Shown here: piece by piece, positions 1 to 8,141 of the stretch
How the letters are laid out: each line of letters begins with the position of its first letter
How positions within the stretch are numbered: the stretch's first letter is position 1
Source: Microbacterium sp. lyk4-40-TSB-66
Lineage (GTDB): Bacteria; Actinomycetota; Actinomycetes; Actinomycetales; Microbacteriaceae
Length of the DNA stretch: 64,000 nt
Direction: 5' to 3'
NCBI RefSeq assembly: GCF_030209475.1
Contig: NZ_JARVRW010000018.1
Coordinates: forward strand, 1-64,000
Position numbers and translations under genes: made by a program
Notes under the pieces: model-generated
Told to the model about the DNA's origin: nothing
The model's database searches: none
Seen by the model: only the letters and a program-made list of their open reading frames with translations

Positions 1-250
1 GCGGGAGGAGGGATGCCGGGGCGTGGGTCCTCCGCTGCCGGGATGTCCTCCGCTCGCGGCCGCGGTCGGGCTTCCGGCGAGGAGGGGAGGTGATTCCGGG
101 GCGGGAGGAGGGATGCCGGGGCGTGGGTCCTCCGCTGCCGGGATGTCCTCCGCTCGCGGCCGCGGTCGGGCCTCCGGCGAGGAGGGGAGGTGATTCCGGG
201 ACGGGAGGAGGGATGCCGGGCCTAGGTCCTCCGTTGCCGGAATGTCCTCC
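1..250. repeat. Tandem array of a 66-bp palindromic intergenic element
   Basis: Three units with a 100-bp period. The 66-bp palindromic core lies at about 1-51 (cut by the window edge), 86-151 and 186-250 (one base shorter). Each core starts like GGAGGTGATTCC and ends like GGATGTCCTCC, so the two ends are imperfect inverted repeats around a GC-rich centre. The 34 bases between cores are also repeated, so the array arose by tandem duplication. The same 66-bp element recurs at 12075, 13137, 13315, 13421 and 53154. No coding function is seen; it lies downstream of purD. Confidence 0.8.
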
Positions 251-301
251 GCTCCCGGCGTGGGATGGCCCCCGCTCCGACGGTACGAAGCGGCGGAGCG
301 C

Positions 302-1573
302 TCAGTCCTGCGCGACGCGCGCGGCGATGTCGGTGCGGAACTGCCCGCCGTCCAGCCTGATGCGCTCGAGGCCTTCGTACGCGGCAGCGCGCGCCTCGGC
401 GAACGTCGTGCCGGTGGCGACGACGCTGAGCACGCGCCCGCCCGTGGCGACGAGTTCGCCGCCCTGAAGCGCGGTGGCGGCGTGGGCTACGTGCACGCCG
501 TCGACCTCTTCGGCCCGGTCGATGCCGGTGAGCACCCGGCCGGTGAGGGGCGCCTCGGGGTAGCCCTCGCTCGCGAGGACGACGGTCACGGCCGTGGCGT
601 CGGCGAAGGCCGGGCGAGGCTCGTCCTCCAGGGTGCCGGATGCCGCGGCCAGCAGCAGACGCGACAGCGGGTCGACCAGGCGGGGGAGCACGACCTGCGT
701 CTCGGGGTCGCCGAAGCGGGCGTTGAACTCGATGACCCTCACGCCCTGCTCGGTGAGGATGAGTCCCGCGTAGAGCAGTCCGATGAAGGGTGTGCCTTCG
801 GCATCCATCTGCCGGATCACGGGTTCGGCGATCGCGCGGGTGACATGGTCGACGAATTCGTCTTCGCCGCCGAAGCGGTCGGTGAGCCACGGCAGCGGGG
901 AGTAGGCGCCCATGCCGCCGGTGTTCGGGCCCTCGTCGCCGTCGCGCAGGCGCTTGAAGTCCTGCGCGGGGCTGAGCGGGGCGACGTGGTCTCCGTCGCT
1001 GAGGAAGAAGAGGGAGACCTCGGGGCCCGAGAGGAACTCCTCGATGAGCACCGCGCCCGTGGGCAGGTAGGTCTCGGCGTGGGTGATCGCGGCAGCGCGG
1101 TCGGAGGTGACGATGACGCCCTTGCCCGCGGCCAGGCCGTCGGCCTTCACCACGTAGGGGGCGCCGTAGGCATCGAGCGCCGCTTCGACGGCCGCCAGGT
1201 CACCGGCGCGCGCCGAACGTCCGGTGGGGACGCCGGCGGCATCCATGATGCGCTTCGCGTAGGTCTTGGAGCCCTCGAGCTGGGCCGCGGCCTTGCCCGG
1301 ACCGAACACGGGGATGCCGTGCGCGCGCAGGGGATCGGCCACGCCGGCGACGAGGGGTGCCTCGGGTCCGACGACGACGAGATCCACCGCCTCGGTCTTG
1401 GCGAACTCGAGCACAGCGGTGGGGTCGAGCGGATCGAGGTCGACCAGGTGCGCCTCACGGGCGATGCCCGCGTTGCCCGGCGCGGCGAAGATCGCGTGCG
1501 TCTCTGCTTCGCTGCGCAGGGCGAGGATGATGGCGTGCTCGCGCGCGCCCGAACCGAGGACCAGGATTCTCAC
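302..1573 (-). CDS. purD: Phosphoribosylamine--glycine ligase (GAR synthetase)
   Basis: Cytosolic second step of de novo purine synthesis: ATP-dependent joining of glycine to 5-phosphoribosylamine. The 423 residues are full family length. The N-terminal motif GSGAREHA is at residues 7-14, the ATP-grasp motif [12 protein letters not shown] is at 142-153, and the metal-binding FNARFGDPE motif follows further on. The start is GTG at 1573; a TAGGCT box ends six bases upstream on the same strand, which suggests a leaderless transcript. It stands alone here; purM and purF lie 12 kb away on the other strand. Confidence 0.97.
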   Translation of the reverse strand: MRILVLGSGAREHAIILALRSEAETHAIFAAPGNAGIAREAHLVDLDPLDPTAVLEFAKTEAVDLVVVGPEAPLVAGVADPLRAHGIPVFGPGKAAAQLEGSKTYAKRIMDAAGVPTGRSARAGDLAAVEAALDAYGAPYVVKADGLAAGKGVIVTSDRAAAITHAETYLPTGAVLIEEFLSGPEVSLFFLSDGDHVAPLSPAQDFKRLRDGDEGPNTGGMGAYSPLPWLTDRFGGEDEFVDHVTRAIAEPVIRQMDAEGTPFIGLLYAGLILTEQGVRVIEFNARFGDPETQVVLPRLVDPLSRLLLAAASGTLEDEPRPAFADATAVTVVLASEGYPEAPLTGRVLTGIDRAEEVDGVHVAHAATALQGGELVATGGRVLSVVATGTTFAEARAAAYEGLERIRLDGGQFRTDIAARVAQD

Positions 1574-1579
1574 TCGCTC

Positions 1580-1585
1580 AGCCTA
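1580..1585 (-). promoter_or_regulatory. TAGGCT -10 box of a probable leaderless promoter for purD
   Basis: On the minus strand TAGGCT is followed by six bases and then the GTG of purD. The spacing places the transcription start at or next to the start codon. No Shine-Dalgarno sequence is present. No clear -35 is visible. The same arrangement precedes several other genes in the window. Confidence 0.55.
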
Positions 1586-1901
1586 CCGAGCGCGGGATCG
1601 AGGCCCCGGCGGCGCTGGACACGACGCAGGATCACACGAGGGACGCGCGGGCACCGGCTGCTCCGAAGCATGCACGGCGCAGCGGATGTCCCGCGTCGTG
1701 TCCGCGACGCGACCGCTCCTGTTCCACGGAACCCTGCCGACAGGGAGGGCCCCGATCGCTGCGGTCGGGCGAGTGACCTGCGCCGGCCGGGACACGGCGC
1801 AGGAGAACTGTGCGGAGCGGGCCGGACGGAGCGCCGCCGCGGGGTCGGGCCGCTGAAATTGTGCGCTGTGTTCGGCTGGCCGTCGAGCGGACGCCCGCGG
1901 G
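1586..1901. other. Intergenic region between divergent purD and the sterol-carrier-like gene
   Basis: About 340 bases separate the two divergent starts. Each end carries a TANNNT box for the neighbouring gene. The middle is GC-rich, and the open frames through it lack coding character. No hairpin, RNA gene or repeat was recognised. Confidence 0.5.
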
Positions 1902-1907
1902 TAGCGT
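1902..1907 (+). promoter_or_regulatory. TAGCGT -10 box, probable leaderless promoter
   Basis: TAGCGT is followed by seven bases and the ATG at 1915. The close spacing and absence of a ribosome-binding site indicate leaderless transcription of the sterol-carrier-like gene. Confidence 0.55.
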
Positions 1908-1914
1908 GGATGCC

Positions 1915-2271
1915 ATGCCTCCCCGCCGCATCGAGACCGGAGACGGCCGCGCAGCCCTCGCCGCCGTCGCCGCCGGCGACGCCCCGCGCACGGCGACCGC
2001 CACGGCCGTGCGTTACCTGCTGCAATTGCTGGCCGAGAAGGCGCCCGGCAACTCGGTCGAGATGAGGGTGCCGCCGTTCGGCGCCGTGCAGGTGATCGAG
2101 GGTCCCCGCCATACGCGCGGTACTCCGCCGAACGTCGTCGAGACCGACGCCGCCACCTGGATCGCCGTCGCGACGGGTCAGGAGCACTGGACGGATGCCA
2201 CGACCGCGGGCCGAATCGTGGCCTCCGGCGTGCGCGCCGACATCAGCGCGCTGCTCCCGCTGCGGCCGTAG
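1915..2271 (+). CDS. Sterol carrier-like (SCP2-fold) protein, small
   Basis: A 118-residue soluble protein starting MPPRRIETGDGRAAL. It resembles the short actinobacterial proteins annotated as sterol carrier family protein, often found beside purD. The conserved-looking middle includes VEMRVPPFGAVQVIEG and a C-terminal segment with TWIAVATG and ISALLPL. Such proteins have a hydrophobic-ligand-binding fold, but the ligand is not known here. The ATG at 1915 is chosen because a TAGCGT box lies seven bases upstream; the longer frame back to 1810 has Arg-rich, non-coding-like composition. The family assignment is by recognition only. Confidence 0.7.
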   Translation: MPPRRIETGDGRAALAAVAAGDAPRTATATAVRYLLQLLAEKAPGNSVEMRVPPFGAVQVIEGPRHTRGTPPNVVETDAATWIAVATGQEHWTDATTAGRIVASGVRADISALLPLRP

Positions 2272-2568
2272 CCCACGGCGGCGCGGCGGCGCTGAGGCGG
2301 CCGAGAACGCATTCTTTCGCCGAGACCGCCGTCGATTGCGGCGAAACGCGTGCGGTTTCGTCAATGGCAGGCGATCTCGACGCTCGGCGCTCGGCGCTCG
2401 CCGCACGACGCGCACCGCGCCCGCGGCGCACCGCGCCCGCCGCGCACAGCGCAGGCGCTCGAAGCACGGCCCCCGCCGCGCGGCGCGCCTGAAGCGCACT
2501 GCGCTCGCCGCGCACCGCGCCCGCCGCGCACCGCGCCCGCCGCGCCCGCGCCCGCGCACCGCCCGACG
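2272..2568. repeat. GC-rich low-complexity intergenic repeats
   Basis: The stretch holds many imperfect copies of a CGCCGCGCACCGCGCC-type 16-mer, densest at about 2405-2460 and 2505-2565. The repeats keep several frames open and create artefactual Arg/Ala-rich ORFs on both strands. It lies downstream of both flanking, convergent genes. No gene is supported. Confidence 0.6.
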
Positions 2569-3501
2569 TCAGCGTCGAACCGGGTCGCCGCCGCCGGCGA
2601 GGAACCGTTCGAGGTCGCGGCGGGTGGGGGCTGCCTCCCAGTCGCCGGGCACGAGGCACGCCATCGCCCCGCAGGCGTTGGCGCGCACGAGGGCGTCGGC
2701 GACGTCGAGTCCCTCGAGGTGGGCGCTGAGGTAGCCGGCGACGAACGCGTCTCCGGCGCCGACGGTGTCGAGGGGGTCGATGACGAAGCCGAGGGCCTCG
2801 GTGACGCCCGTCGAGGTGAACACCGCCGCTCCCGCGGGGCCGCGCTTGACCACCACCTGCTCGACGCCCGCCGCGAGCAGGGAGTCGGCGGCATCCGGGG
2901 TCAGCAGGGCGAACTCCTCGACCCCGCCGAAGACCAGCGTCGCGCGCTCGGCGATCTCGCGAAGGAGCGGCCCGGCGACGTCGGGGGCGGCCAGCGCCGA
3001 GCGGTAGTTCACGTCGAAGCTCACCGGTACACCCGCGGCGCGGGCGCGATCGACGGCGGCGAGAACCGTGTCGTGCGCCGTGCCCGACAGCAGCGGGGTG
3101 ATGCCCGTGACGTGGAGCAGGTCGGCATCTTCGATCCAGCGCGCCGGCAGGTCGCCGGGTGCGAGGCGGGACCCTGCCGAACCGCGTCGGTAGTAGTGGA
3201 CGGCGGTGGATGCCGCGGACGGACGCTCCTTGATCATGAGACCGGTGGCCGCCCCGGCGTCGACGAGCGCGTGTACGTCGAGGCCCTCTCCGCGCAGCTC
3301 TCGCGCGATGCGTTCGCCGAGGGGATCGTCGCCCACGCGGCCGAGCCAGCCGGTGTCGACGCCCAGGCGCCGGAGGCCCACGGCGACGTTGCTCTCGGCC
3401 CCGCCGATGCCGAGCGCGAGGCCGGCGGCGTGACGCAGCGAGCCGATCTCCGTCGTGCGGGCGAGCGCCATGGTCTCGCCGAGGGTGACGACGCGGCTCA
3501 C
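2569..3501 (-). CDS. kdgK: PfkB-family sugar kinase, probable 2-dehydro-3-deoxygluconate kinase
   Basis: Phosphorylates a sugar acid, most likely 2-keto-3-deoxygluconate (KDG) to KDPG, in the cytosol. About 310 residues. The N-terminal segment has the ligand-binding GIGGAESNVAVGLRRLG; the ATP-site signature DTVGAGDAFVAGYL near residue 246 contains the catalytic Asp. The GTG at 3501 is chosen because GGGGGA sits about six bases upstream and the protein then begins directly with the first PfkB strand; the longer frame to 3759 is antisense to the aldolase gene. It is the last gene of a sugar-acid operon just downstream of KDPG aldolase, which supports the KDG assignment. Fructokinase-like activity is the alternative. 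Confidence 0.85.
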   Translation of the reverse strand: MSRVVTLGETMALARTTEIGSLRHAAGLALGIGGAESNVAVGLRRLGVDTGWLGRVGDDPLGERIARELRGEGLDVHALVDAGAATGLMIKERPSAASTAVHYYRRGSAGSRLAPGDLPARWIEDADLLHVTGITPLLSGTAHDTVLAAVDRARAAGVPVSFDVNYRSALAAPDVAGPLLREIAERATLVFGGVEEFALLTPDAADSLLAAGVEQVVVKRGPAGAAVFTSTGVTEALGFVIDPLDTVGAGDAFVAGYLSAHLEGLDVADALVRANACGAMACLVPGDWEAAPTRRDLERFLAGGGDPVRR

Positions 3502-3604
3502 GAGCCGTCCCCCGTGTCGCGGGCCGCCCCCGCAGCCGCGCGCGCGACCGACAGGTCGATCATCGAGACCGCGGTGCGGGCCCGATACGCCGGGGACGCG
3601 CCGC

Positions 3605-4237
3605 TCACGCCGAGATCCCCGCGCACACCGCGACGAACCGCTCGGCCCGTGCGCGCAGCGCACCCAGGTCGCCGCCGCGGAACGCGTCGCCGAGCAACGG
3701 CCCGCCGACGCTGACCGCCACGGCGCCGGCGGCGAGCCACGCCGCCGCGCTGTCGGCATCCACCCCTCCGGAGGGCACGACGGCGATGTCGGGGAAGGGT
3801 CCGCGGAGGTCCTTCAGGTAGCCCGGACCGACCTGGCCGGCCGGGAAGACCTTGACCGCCGAGGCGCCCGCCGACCACGAGGCGAACAGTTCGGTGGGGG
3901 TGAGCCCGCCCGGGACGATCGGCATGCCGGCGGCGACGGCGCGCTCGACGAGGGCGGTCGAGGTGATCGGGGTCACGACGTAGTCGGCGCCCACGGCGAT
4001 CGCGCGCTCGAGCTGGTCGACGTTCGTGACCGTGCCGATGCCGAGGTCGCCGTCGAACGCCGCGCGCAGCTCGGCGAAGGCGTCGAAGGTGCCCGGCGTG
4101 GTGAGGGTCAGCTCGACGCTCTGCACGCCCGCCTCGGCGAGGGCGGCGAGCACCGGTGCGTAGTCCGACGCCGCGGACGCGCGGGCGACGACGACGAGCT
4201 TCGACGAGACGGTGCGGGACGGCAGCTCACCAGTCAT
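3605..4237 (-). CDS. eda: 2-dehydro-3-deoxyphosphogluconate (KDPG) aldolase
   Basis: Cleaves KDPG to pyruvate and glyceraldehyde 3-phosphate; many members also act on 4-hydroxy-2-oxoglutarate. About 210 residues, a single TIM barrel. The Schiff-base Lys is in [14 protein letters not shown], and the general base Glu is in [10 protein letters not shown]. The phosphate-binding end has VPSGGVD and VSVGGPLLG. The start is taken as the ATG at 4237, which overlaps the end of the dehydratase gene by 11 bases and has GGGA upstream; an in-frame ATG at 4249 has no ribosome-binding site. It completes the KDG branch of the operon. Confidence 0.92.
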   Translation of the reverse strand: MTGELPSRTVSSKLVVVARASAASDYAPVLAALAEAGVQSVELTLTTPGTFDAFAELRAAFDGDLGIGTVTNVDQLERAIAVGADYVVTPITSTALVERAVAAGMPIVPGGLTPTELFASWSAGASAVKVFPAGQVGPGYLKDLRGPFPDIAVVPSGGVDADSAAAWLAAGAVAVSVGGPLLGDAFRGGDLGALRARAERFVAVCAGISA

Positions 4238-5453
4238 GGACGGTCCCATCGAGCAGGCGGTTCACCGGCAGGTAGGCCTTGGTGTACTCGAACGCGCCGG
4301 CGGCCTCCTCGTCGAGCTCCACGCCGAGACCGGGCTGGTCGCCGGGGTGCAGGAAACCCCGGTCGAAGGTGAACGAGGTCTGGAACACCTCGAGCGTCTG
4401 CTCGTTGTGCGGCATGTACTCCTGGATGCCGAAGTTGTGGATCGCGAGGTCGAGGTGCAGGGCCGCCGCCATGCCGACGGGCGAGATGTCGGTCGGGCCG
4501 TGGATGCCGGAGCGGATGCCGTAGATCGCGGCGAAGTCGAGCAGCTTCTTCATCGCGGTGATGCCGCCGGTGTGGGTGACGGCGGAGCGGACGTAGTCGA
4601 TGAGGCGCTCGGTGATGAGCGTCTGGTAGTCGTACACCGTGTTGAACACCTCGCCGATGGCGAGCGGCGTCGTGGAGTGCTGGCGGATGAGGCGCAGCGC
4701 CGTCTGGTCCTCGCCGGGGGTGGCGTCCTCGAGCCAGAACAGGTCGTAGGGCTCGACGTCCTTCGCGAAACGCGCCGCCTCGATCGGCGACATGCGGTGG
4801 TGACCGTCGTGGAGGATGCGCAGGTCGGTGCCGAACTCCTCGCGGATCTTCGAGAAGACCCCGGGCATGTGGTTGAGGTACTGGCGGGTGTCCCAGGTCT
4901 CCTCGGCCGGACGATCGCCGGAGCGCTTCGCGGGCTCGTAGTCGTAGCGCACGCCCGGGCCCGCGGCCGAGACGCCGTAGATCTGACCGAGGCCGGGCAC
5001 ACCGGTCTGCACGCGCACGGCGGTGAAACCGAGCTCGCGGTAGCCCGTGATGGCGTTGGCCAGGGCCTCGAAGTCGGTGCCCGAGGCGTGGGCGTAGACG
5101 CGCACGCCGTCGCGGCTCGCGCCTCCCAGCAGCTGGTACAGCGGCATCCCGGCCTTCTTGGCCTTGATGTCCCACAGCGCCATGTCGACCGCGGCGATCG
5201 CGGCCATGGTCACCGGTCCGCGGCGCCAGTACGCCCCGCGGTAGAGGTACTGCCAGGTGTCTTCGATGCGGTCCTCGTCGCGGCCGATCAGCATCGAGGC
5301 GAGGTGGTCGGAGAGGTACGACGCCACCGACAGCTCGCGGCCGTTGAGGGTGGCATCCCCCCATCCGACGACGCCGTCGCTCGTGGTGACCTTGAGGGTG
5401 ACGAAGTTGCGTCCGGGGCTGGTGACGATGACGTCGACGGAGGCGATGCTCAT
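4227..5453 (-). CDS. manD: D-mannonate dehydratase, ManD/RspA type (enolase superfamily)
   Basis: Dehydrates D-mannonate to 2-keto-3-deoxygluconate with Mg2+. It has 408 residues, the family length. The residues expected in ManD are present: Arg147 and Tyr159 of the base pair, Asp216 with His218 in HDGHHRMSP, Glu242 in [10 protein letters not shown], Glu268 in AIGEVF, and His in [16 protein letters not shown] lies seven bases before the ATG. Two strong hairpins separate it from the upstream transporter gene. It overlaps the aldolase gene. ManD enzymes of this kind occur in hexuronate, L-gulonate and D-mannonate pathways; the operon partners favour a route that enters through fructuronate. Confidence 0.93.
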   Translation of the reverse strand: MSIASVDVIVTSPGRNFVTLKVTTSDGVVGWGDATLNGRELSVASYLSDHLASMLIGRDEDRIEDTWQYLYRGAYWRRGPVTMAAIAAVDMALWDIKAKKAGMPLYQLLGGASRDGVRVYAHASGTDFEALANAITGYRELGFTAVRVQTGVPGLGQIYGVSAAGPGVRYDYEPAKRSGDRPAEETWDTRQYLNHMPGVFSKIREEFGTDLRILHDGHHRMSPIEAARFAKDVEPYDLFWLEDATPGEDQTALRLIRQHSTTPLAIGEVFNTVYDYQTLITERLIDYVRSAVTHTGGITAMKKLLDFAAIYGIRSGIHGPTDISPVGMAAALHLDLAIHNFGIQEYMPHNEQTLEVFQTSFTFDRGFLHPGDQPGLGVELDEEAAGAFEYTKAYLPVNRLLDGTVHDW

Positions 5454-5550
5454 GAGGGACTTCCTGGTCGAGAGGCGAAGGGGGCGGCGAGCGGGGGCGT
5501 TGCCCGGAGCGGCATCCGGGGAGGGGTCGTCCGCCGCGGGGGAGGGATGC

Positions 5551-5580
5551 CGGGTGGGCCCGCCGTCACGGGCCCACCCG
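5551..5580. terminator. Strong hairpin between transporter and manD
   Basis: CGGGTGGGCCCG at 5551-5562 pairs perfectly with 5569-5580 across a six-base loop. There is no T-tract on either strand. It may stabilise or process the operon mRNA, or reduce read-through from the transporter gene into manD. Confidence 0.4.
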
Positions 5581-5609
5581 GACGAGGGCCACAGGGGCCC
5601 GTCGGGTGA

Positions 5610-5634
5610 CGGGGCTCGACCTGCGCGAGCCCCG
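5610..5634. terminator. Second hairpin directly after the transporter stop codon
   Basis: CGGGGCTCG at 5610-5618 pairs with CGAGCCCCG at 5626-5634 across a seven-base loop, six bases after the transporter stop. No T-tract follows, so an intrinsic terminator is uncertain. Together with the 5551 hairpin it could tune expression within the operon. Confidence 0.4.
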
Positions 5635-5639
5635 CCGGA

Positions 5640-7040
5640 TCACATCGCGGGGCGGGGATCCCGCAGGTCGCGACCGGTCCACTCGGGGGCGACGATCGCG
5701 GCGACCAGGGCGGACGCCGTGAAGACGCCCATGAGCACCATGATCGGCACGATGCTGCCCGTGGCGGCGGCCACCCAGGCGGCGGCGACGACCGGGCCGA
5801 TGCCGGTGGCGACGATGGCGGCGACCTCGCGGACGACGGCGGTGAGGGTGTAGCGGTTGCGGGCGCCGAAGATCTCGGGGATCGAGATGTTCTCCATGGA
5901 TGCCAGCCCCAGCACCGAGATGTTGTGGATCAGCGCGTAGCCGACGAAGATCCAGCCCACCTCGCGGGAGTTGATCAGCAGCAGGGTCGGCACGATCAGC
6001 ACGAGCGACAGCGACGACATCACGATGTACATGCGGCGGCGACCGACCTTGTCGCCGAGGAAGCCGACGAGGGGGATCGTGATGAAGCCGATCAGCGACG
6101 ACACGATGACGATCTCGGGGCCGACCTCCTTCGAGATCGCGAGGGTGATCGTGATGAACGAGATGAGGTAGGTCTGCACGATGCCGGAGTTGCCGGCCTG
6201 GCCGAAGCGCAGGAAGAACGACACGAGGACGGCCTTGAGGGGCTTCTTCTGCAGCGACTCGAGCGTGCGGACGTCGTTGGTCTCGGTCGCCACGCGCTCC
6301 AGCTCGGCGCGCGAGAGCGCCTTGCCGTCGACGACGTCGGTGCGCTCTTCGAAGACGGGGCTCTCCTTGAGGTTGAAGCGCACCCACAGGGCGAACACCA
6401 TGATCACGGCGCTGCCGATGAAGGGGATGCGCCAGCCCCACGCGATGACGTCGCTCTCCATCATCACGGCGAGCAGGATCGCCCAGATGCCCGAGGCGAA
6501 GAGGGTTCCGCAGTTGGTGCCGAGGGCGACCAACGAGGCGACGACGCCGCGACGGTTGTCGGGGGCGTACTCGGCGAGCATGACACCCGCGCCCGAGATC
6601 TCGGCCCCCGCGCCGAAGCCCTGCGCGAGGCGCAGGATCACCAGCAGGATCGGAGCCAGGATGCCGACCTGCTCGTACGTCGGAAGGACGCCGATCAGCG
6701 TGGTCGCCGCGCCCATGAGCAGGATCGTGTAGAACAGCACGTTCTTGCGGCCGACCTTGTCGCCGATGCGGGCGAAGAAGAACGCGCCGACCGGGCGGGC
6801 CACGTAGCCCACGCCGTAGGTGGCCATCGCGAGGACGACCGCCATGGCGGCATCCCCTCCGGCGAAGAAGATCTGGCTGAAGACGAGGGCGGCGGCCAGC
6901 GAGTAGAGCTGGAAGTCCATGAACTCCAGCGCGGTGCCGAGCCAGCCCGAGACGGCGGCGCGGGCGAGGTCGCCGGTCGAGCGCTTGGCGATGGGTGGTG
7001 ACGTCGACGCGTCGACGCCGGGGGCGGAAGAGCTGCTCAT
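5640..7040 (-). CDS. MFS transporter, metabolite:H+ symporter (MHS) type
   Basis: Inner-membrane proton symporter of about 466 residues with twelve predicted membrane spans. It has the MHS-type opening around TALEFMDFQLY, the loop signature GRKNVLFYTILLMGAATTL between spans 2 and 3, and a second half opening near GDKVGRRRMY. MHS members carry organic acids and osmolytes; here the operon suggests a sugar acid such as gulonate, idonate or a hexuronate. The ATG at 7040 is chosen for the strong AAAGGAG ribosome site eight bases upstream. Confidence 0.88.
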   Translation of the reverse strand: MSSSSAPGVDASTSPPIAKRSTGDLARAAVSGWLGTALEFMDFQLYSLAAALVFSQIFFAGGDAAMAVVLAMATYGVGYVARPVGAFFFARIGDKVGRKNVLFYTILLMGAATTLIGVLPTYEQVGILAPILLVILRLAQGFGAGAEISGAGVMLAEYAPDNRRGVVASLVALGTNCGTLFASGIWAILLAVMMESDVIAWGWRIPFIGSAVIMVFALWVRFNLKESPVFEERTDVVDGKALSRAELERVATETNDVRTLESLQKKPLKAVLVSFFLRFGQAGNSGIVQTYLISFITITLAISKEVGPEIVIVSSLIGFITIPLVGFLGDKVGRRRMYIVMSSLSLVLIVPTLLLINSREVGWIFVGYALIHNISVLGLASMENISIPEIFGARNRYTLTAVVREVAAIVATGIGPVVAAAWVAAATGSIVPIMVLMGVFTASALVAAIVAPEWTGRDLRDPRPAM

Positions 7041-7092
7041 CGGATTACTCCTTTGTAGTGATGACGGGTCTGGGACAGCGGGTGTCGGTGGG

Positions 7093-8097
7093 TCAGAGGG
7101 AGAGGAGGACCTTGGCGGATGCCGAGGAGTCGCGCGCGGTGGCGAACGCGCCGACCGCGTCGGTCGCGGGGACGACGTGCGAGACGACCGCGTCGAGGGT
7201 GTCGGTCGACGCCAGCATCGCGATCGCGTCGTCGATCTCGGTGGAGAAGCGGAACGCACCGCGCAGGGTGAGCTCCTTCGCGAGCATCGGGGCGAGGTTC
7301 ACGCCGAGCTCGGCGTCGGGGAGCATGCCCACCTGCACGACGGTGCCCGCGCGCCGCGCCGCGCGCACGGCCTGCGTGAGCGCCACGCCCACGCCCGAGC
7401 ACTCGAACACGACGTCGAACGATTCGTTCTCGATCGTGTCGGTGCCGACGAGGAAGGTCTCGGTCGCGCCGAGGGTGCGCGCCCGCTCGAGGGGCTCGGG
7501 TCGCACGTCGCTCGCGCCCACGACCGCGGCGCCCGCGTGGACGGCCGCGGCGGCGACGAGCAGGCCGATCGGACCCGCGCCGATGACGAGGGCGCGCTTG
7601 CCCGTGAGGTCGCCGGCCAGGGTCACCGCGTGGATGGCGACGGCCAACGGCTCCGCGAGGGCCGCGCGCTCGAGAGGCAGCCCCTCGGGCAGGACGCGCA
7701 CCATGTGTTCCTCCACGACGAGCAGTTCTGCGGCGCCGCCCTGGCGGTGGGGGAACCCTGCGGCGCTGCCGAGGTAGTCGCCGCCGGCGCGGAGGTGCGG
7801 GCGGTCCTCCAACCCCGCGACCGAGGGGCCGAAGCGCGCGGGGTGCACCGTCACGGGCGTACCGGGGGCGAGACGGCCGGAGGGGTCGAGGTCGACCTCG
7901 GCCGACAGCTCGTGTCCGGGGGTGAGGGGCTCGCGCACGGCGTACTCGCCGTTCTTGCCGTGGAAGTAGTAGTGCAGGTCGGACCCGCAGATTCCGACGT
8001 AGCGCACGCGCAGGCGCACCTCGCCGTCGCCGGGCTCCGGGGTGGGGCGGTCTTCCCAGCGGATGTCCTCCGCGCCGTGGATCGCGAGAAGCTTCAT
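7093..8097 (-). CDS. Zinc-type alcohol dehydrogenase, L-gulonate/L-idonate 5-dehydrogenase-like
   Basis: Medium-chain dehydrogenase of 334 residues that oxidises a polyol or sugar acid with NAD(P)+. Catalytic zinc ligands are visible: Cys37 in GICGSDLHYY, His62-Glu63 in GHE, and Glu in LAEPLAVAIH. The Rossmann motif is GAGPIGLL. Odd point: the structural-zinc lobe (about residues 85-110), which in idonate and sorbitol dehydrogenases holds four cysteines, has none here. In this operon a likely reaction is L-gulonate or L-idonate to D-fructuronate or 5-ketogluconate, feeding the next enzyme. GAAGGAGA precedes the ATG. Substrate is inferred from context. Confidence 0.82.
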   Translation of the reverse strand: MKLLAIHGAEDIRWEDRPTPEPGDGEVRLRVRYVGICGSDLHYYFHGKNGEYAVREPLTPGHELSAEVDLDPSGRLAPGTPVTVHPARFGPSVAGLEDRPHLRAGGDYLGSAAGFPHRQGGAAELLVVEEHMVRVLPEGLPLERAALAEPLAVAIHAVTLAGDLTGKRALVIGAGPIGLLVAAAAVHAGAAVVGASDVRPEPLERARTLGATETFLVGTDTIENESFDVVFECSGVGVALTQAVRAARRAGTVVQVGMLPDAELGVNLAPMLAKELTLRGAFRFSTEIDDAIAMLASTDTLDAVVSHVVPATDAVGAFATARDSSASAKVLLSL

Positions 8098-8141
8098 CGC
8101 GTCTCCTTCGTGTCGTGTGCGCTCCGGGGAGCGCCGGGTGG

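Noticed and set aside
1..250. CRISPR-like regular repeats
   Set aside because: The units are contiguous 100-bp duplications with no unique spacers, and the core is a long palindrome found singly elsewhere.
242..2065. 607-residue plus-strand open frame opposite purD
   Set aside because: Antisense to purD and then runs through the promoter region of the sterol-carrier-like gene; no coding motif.
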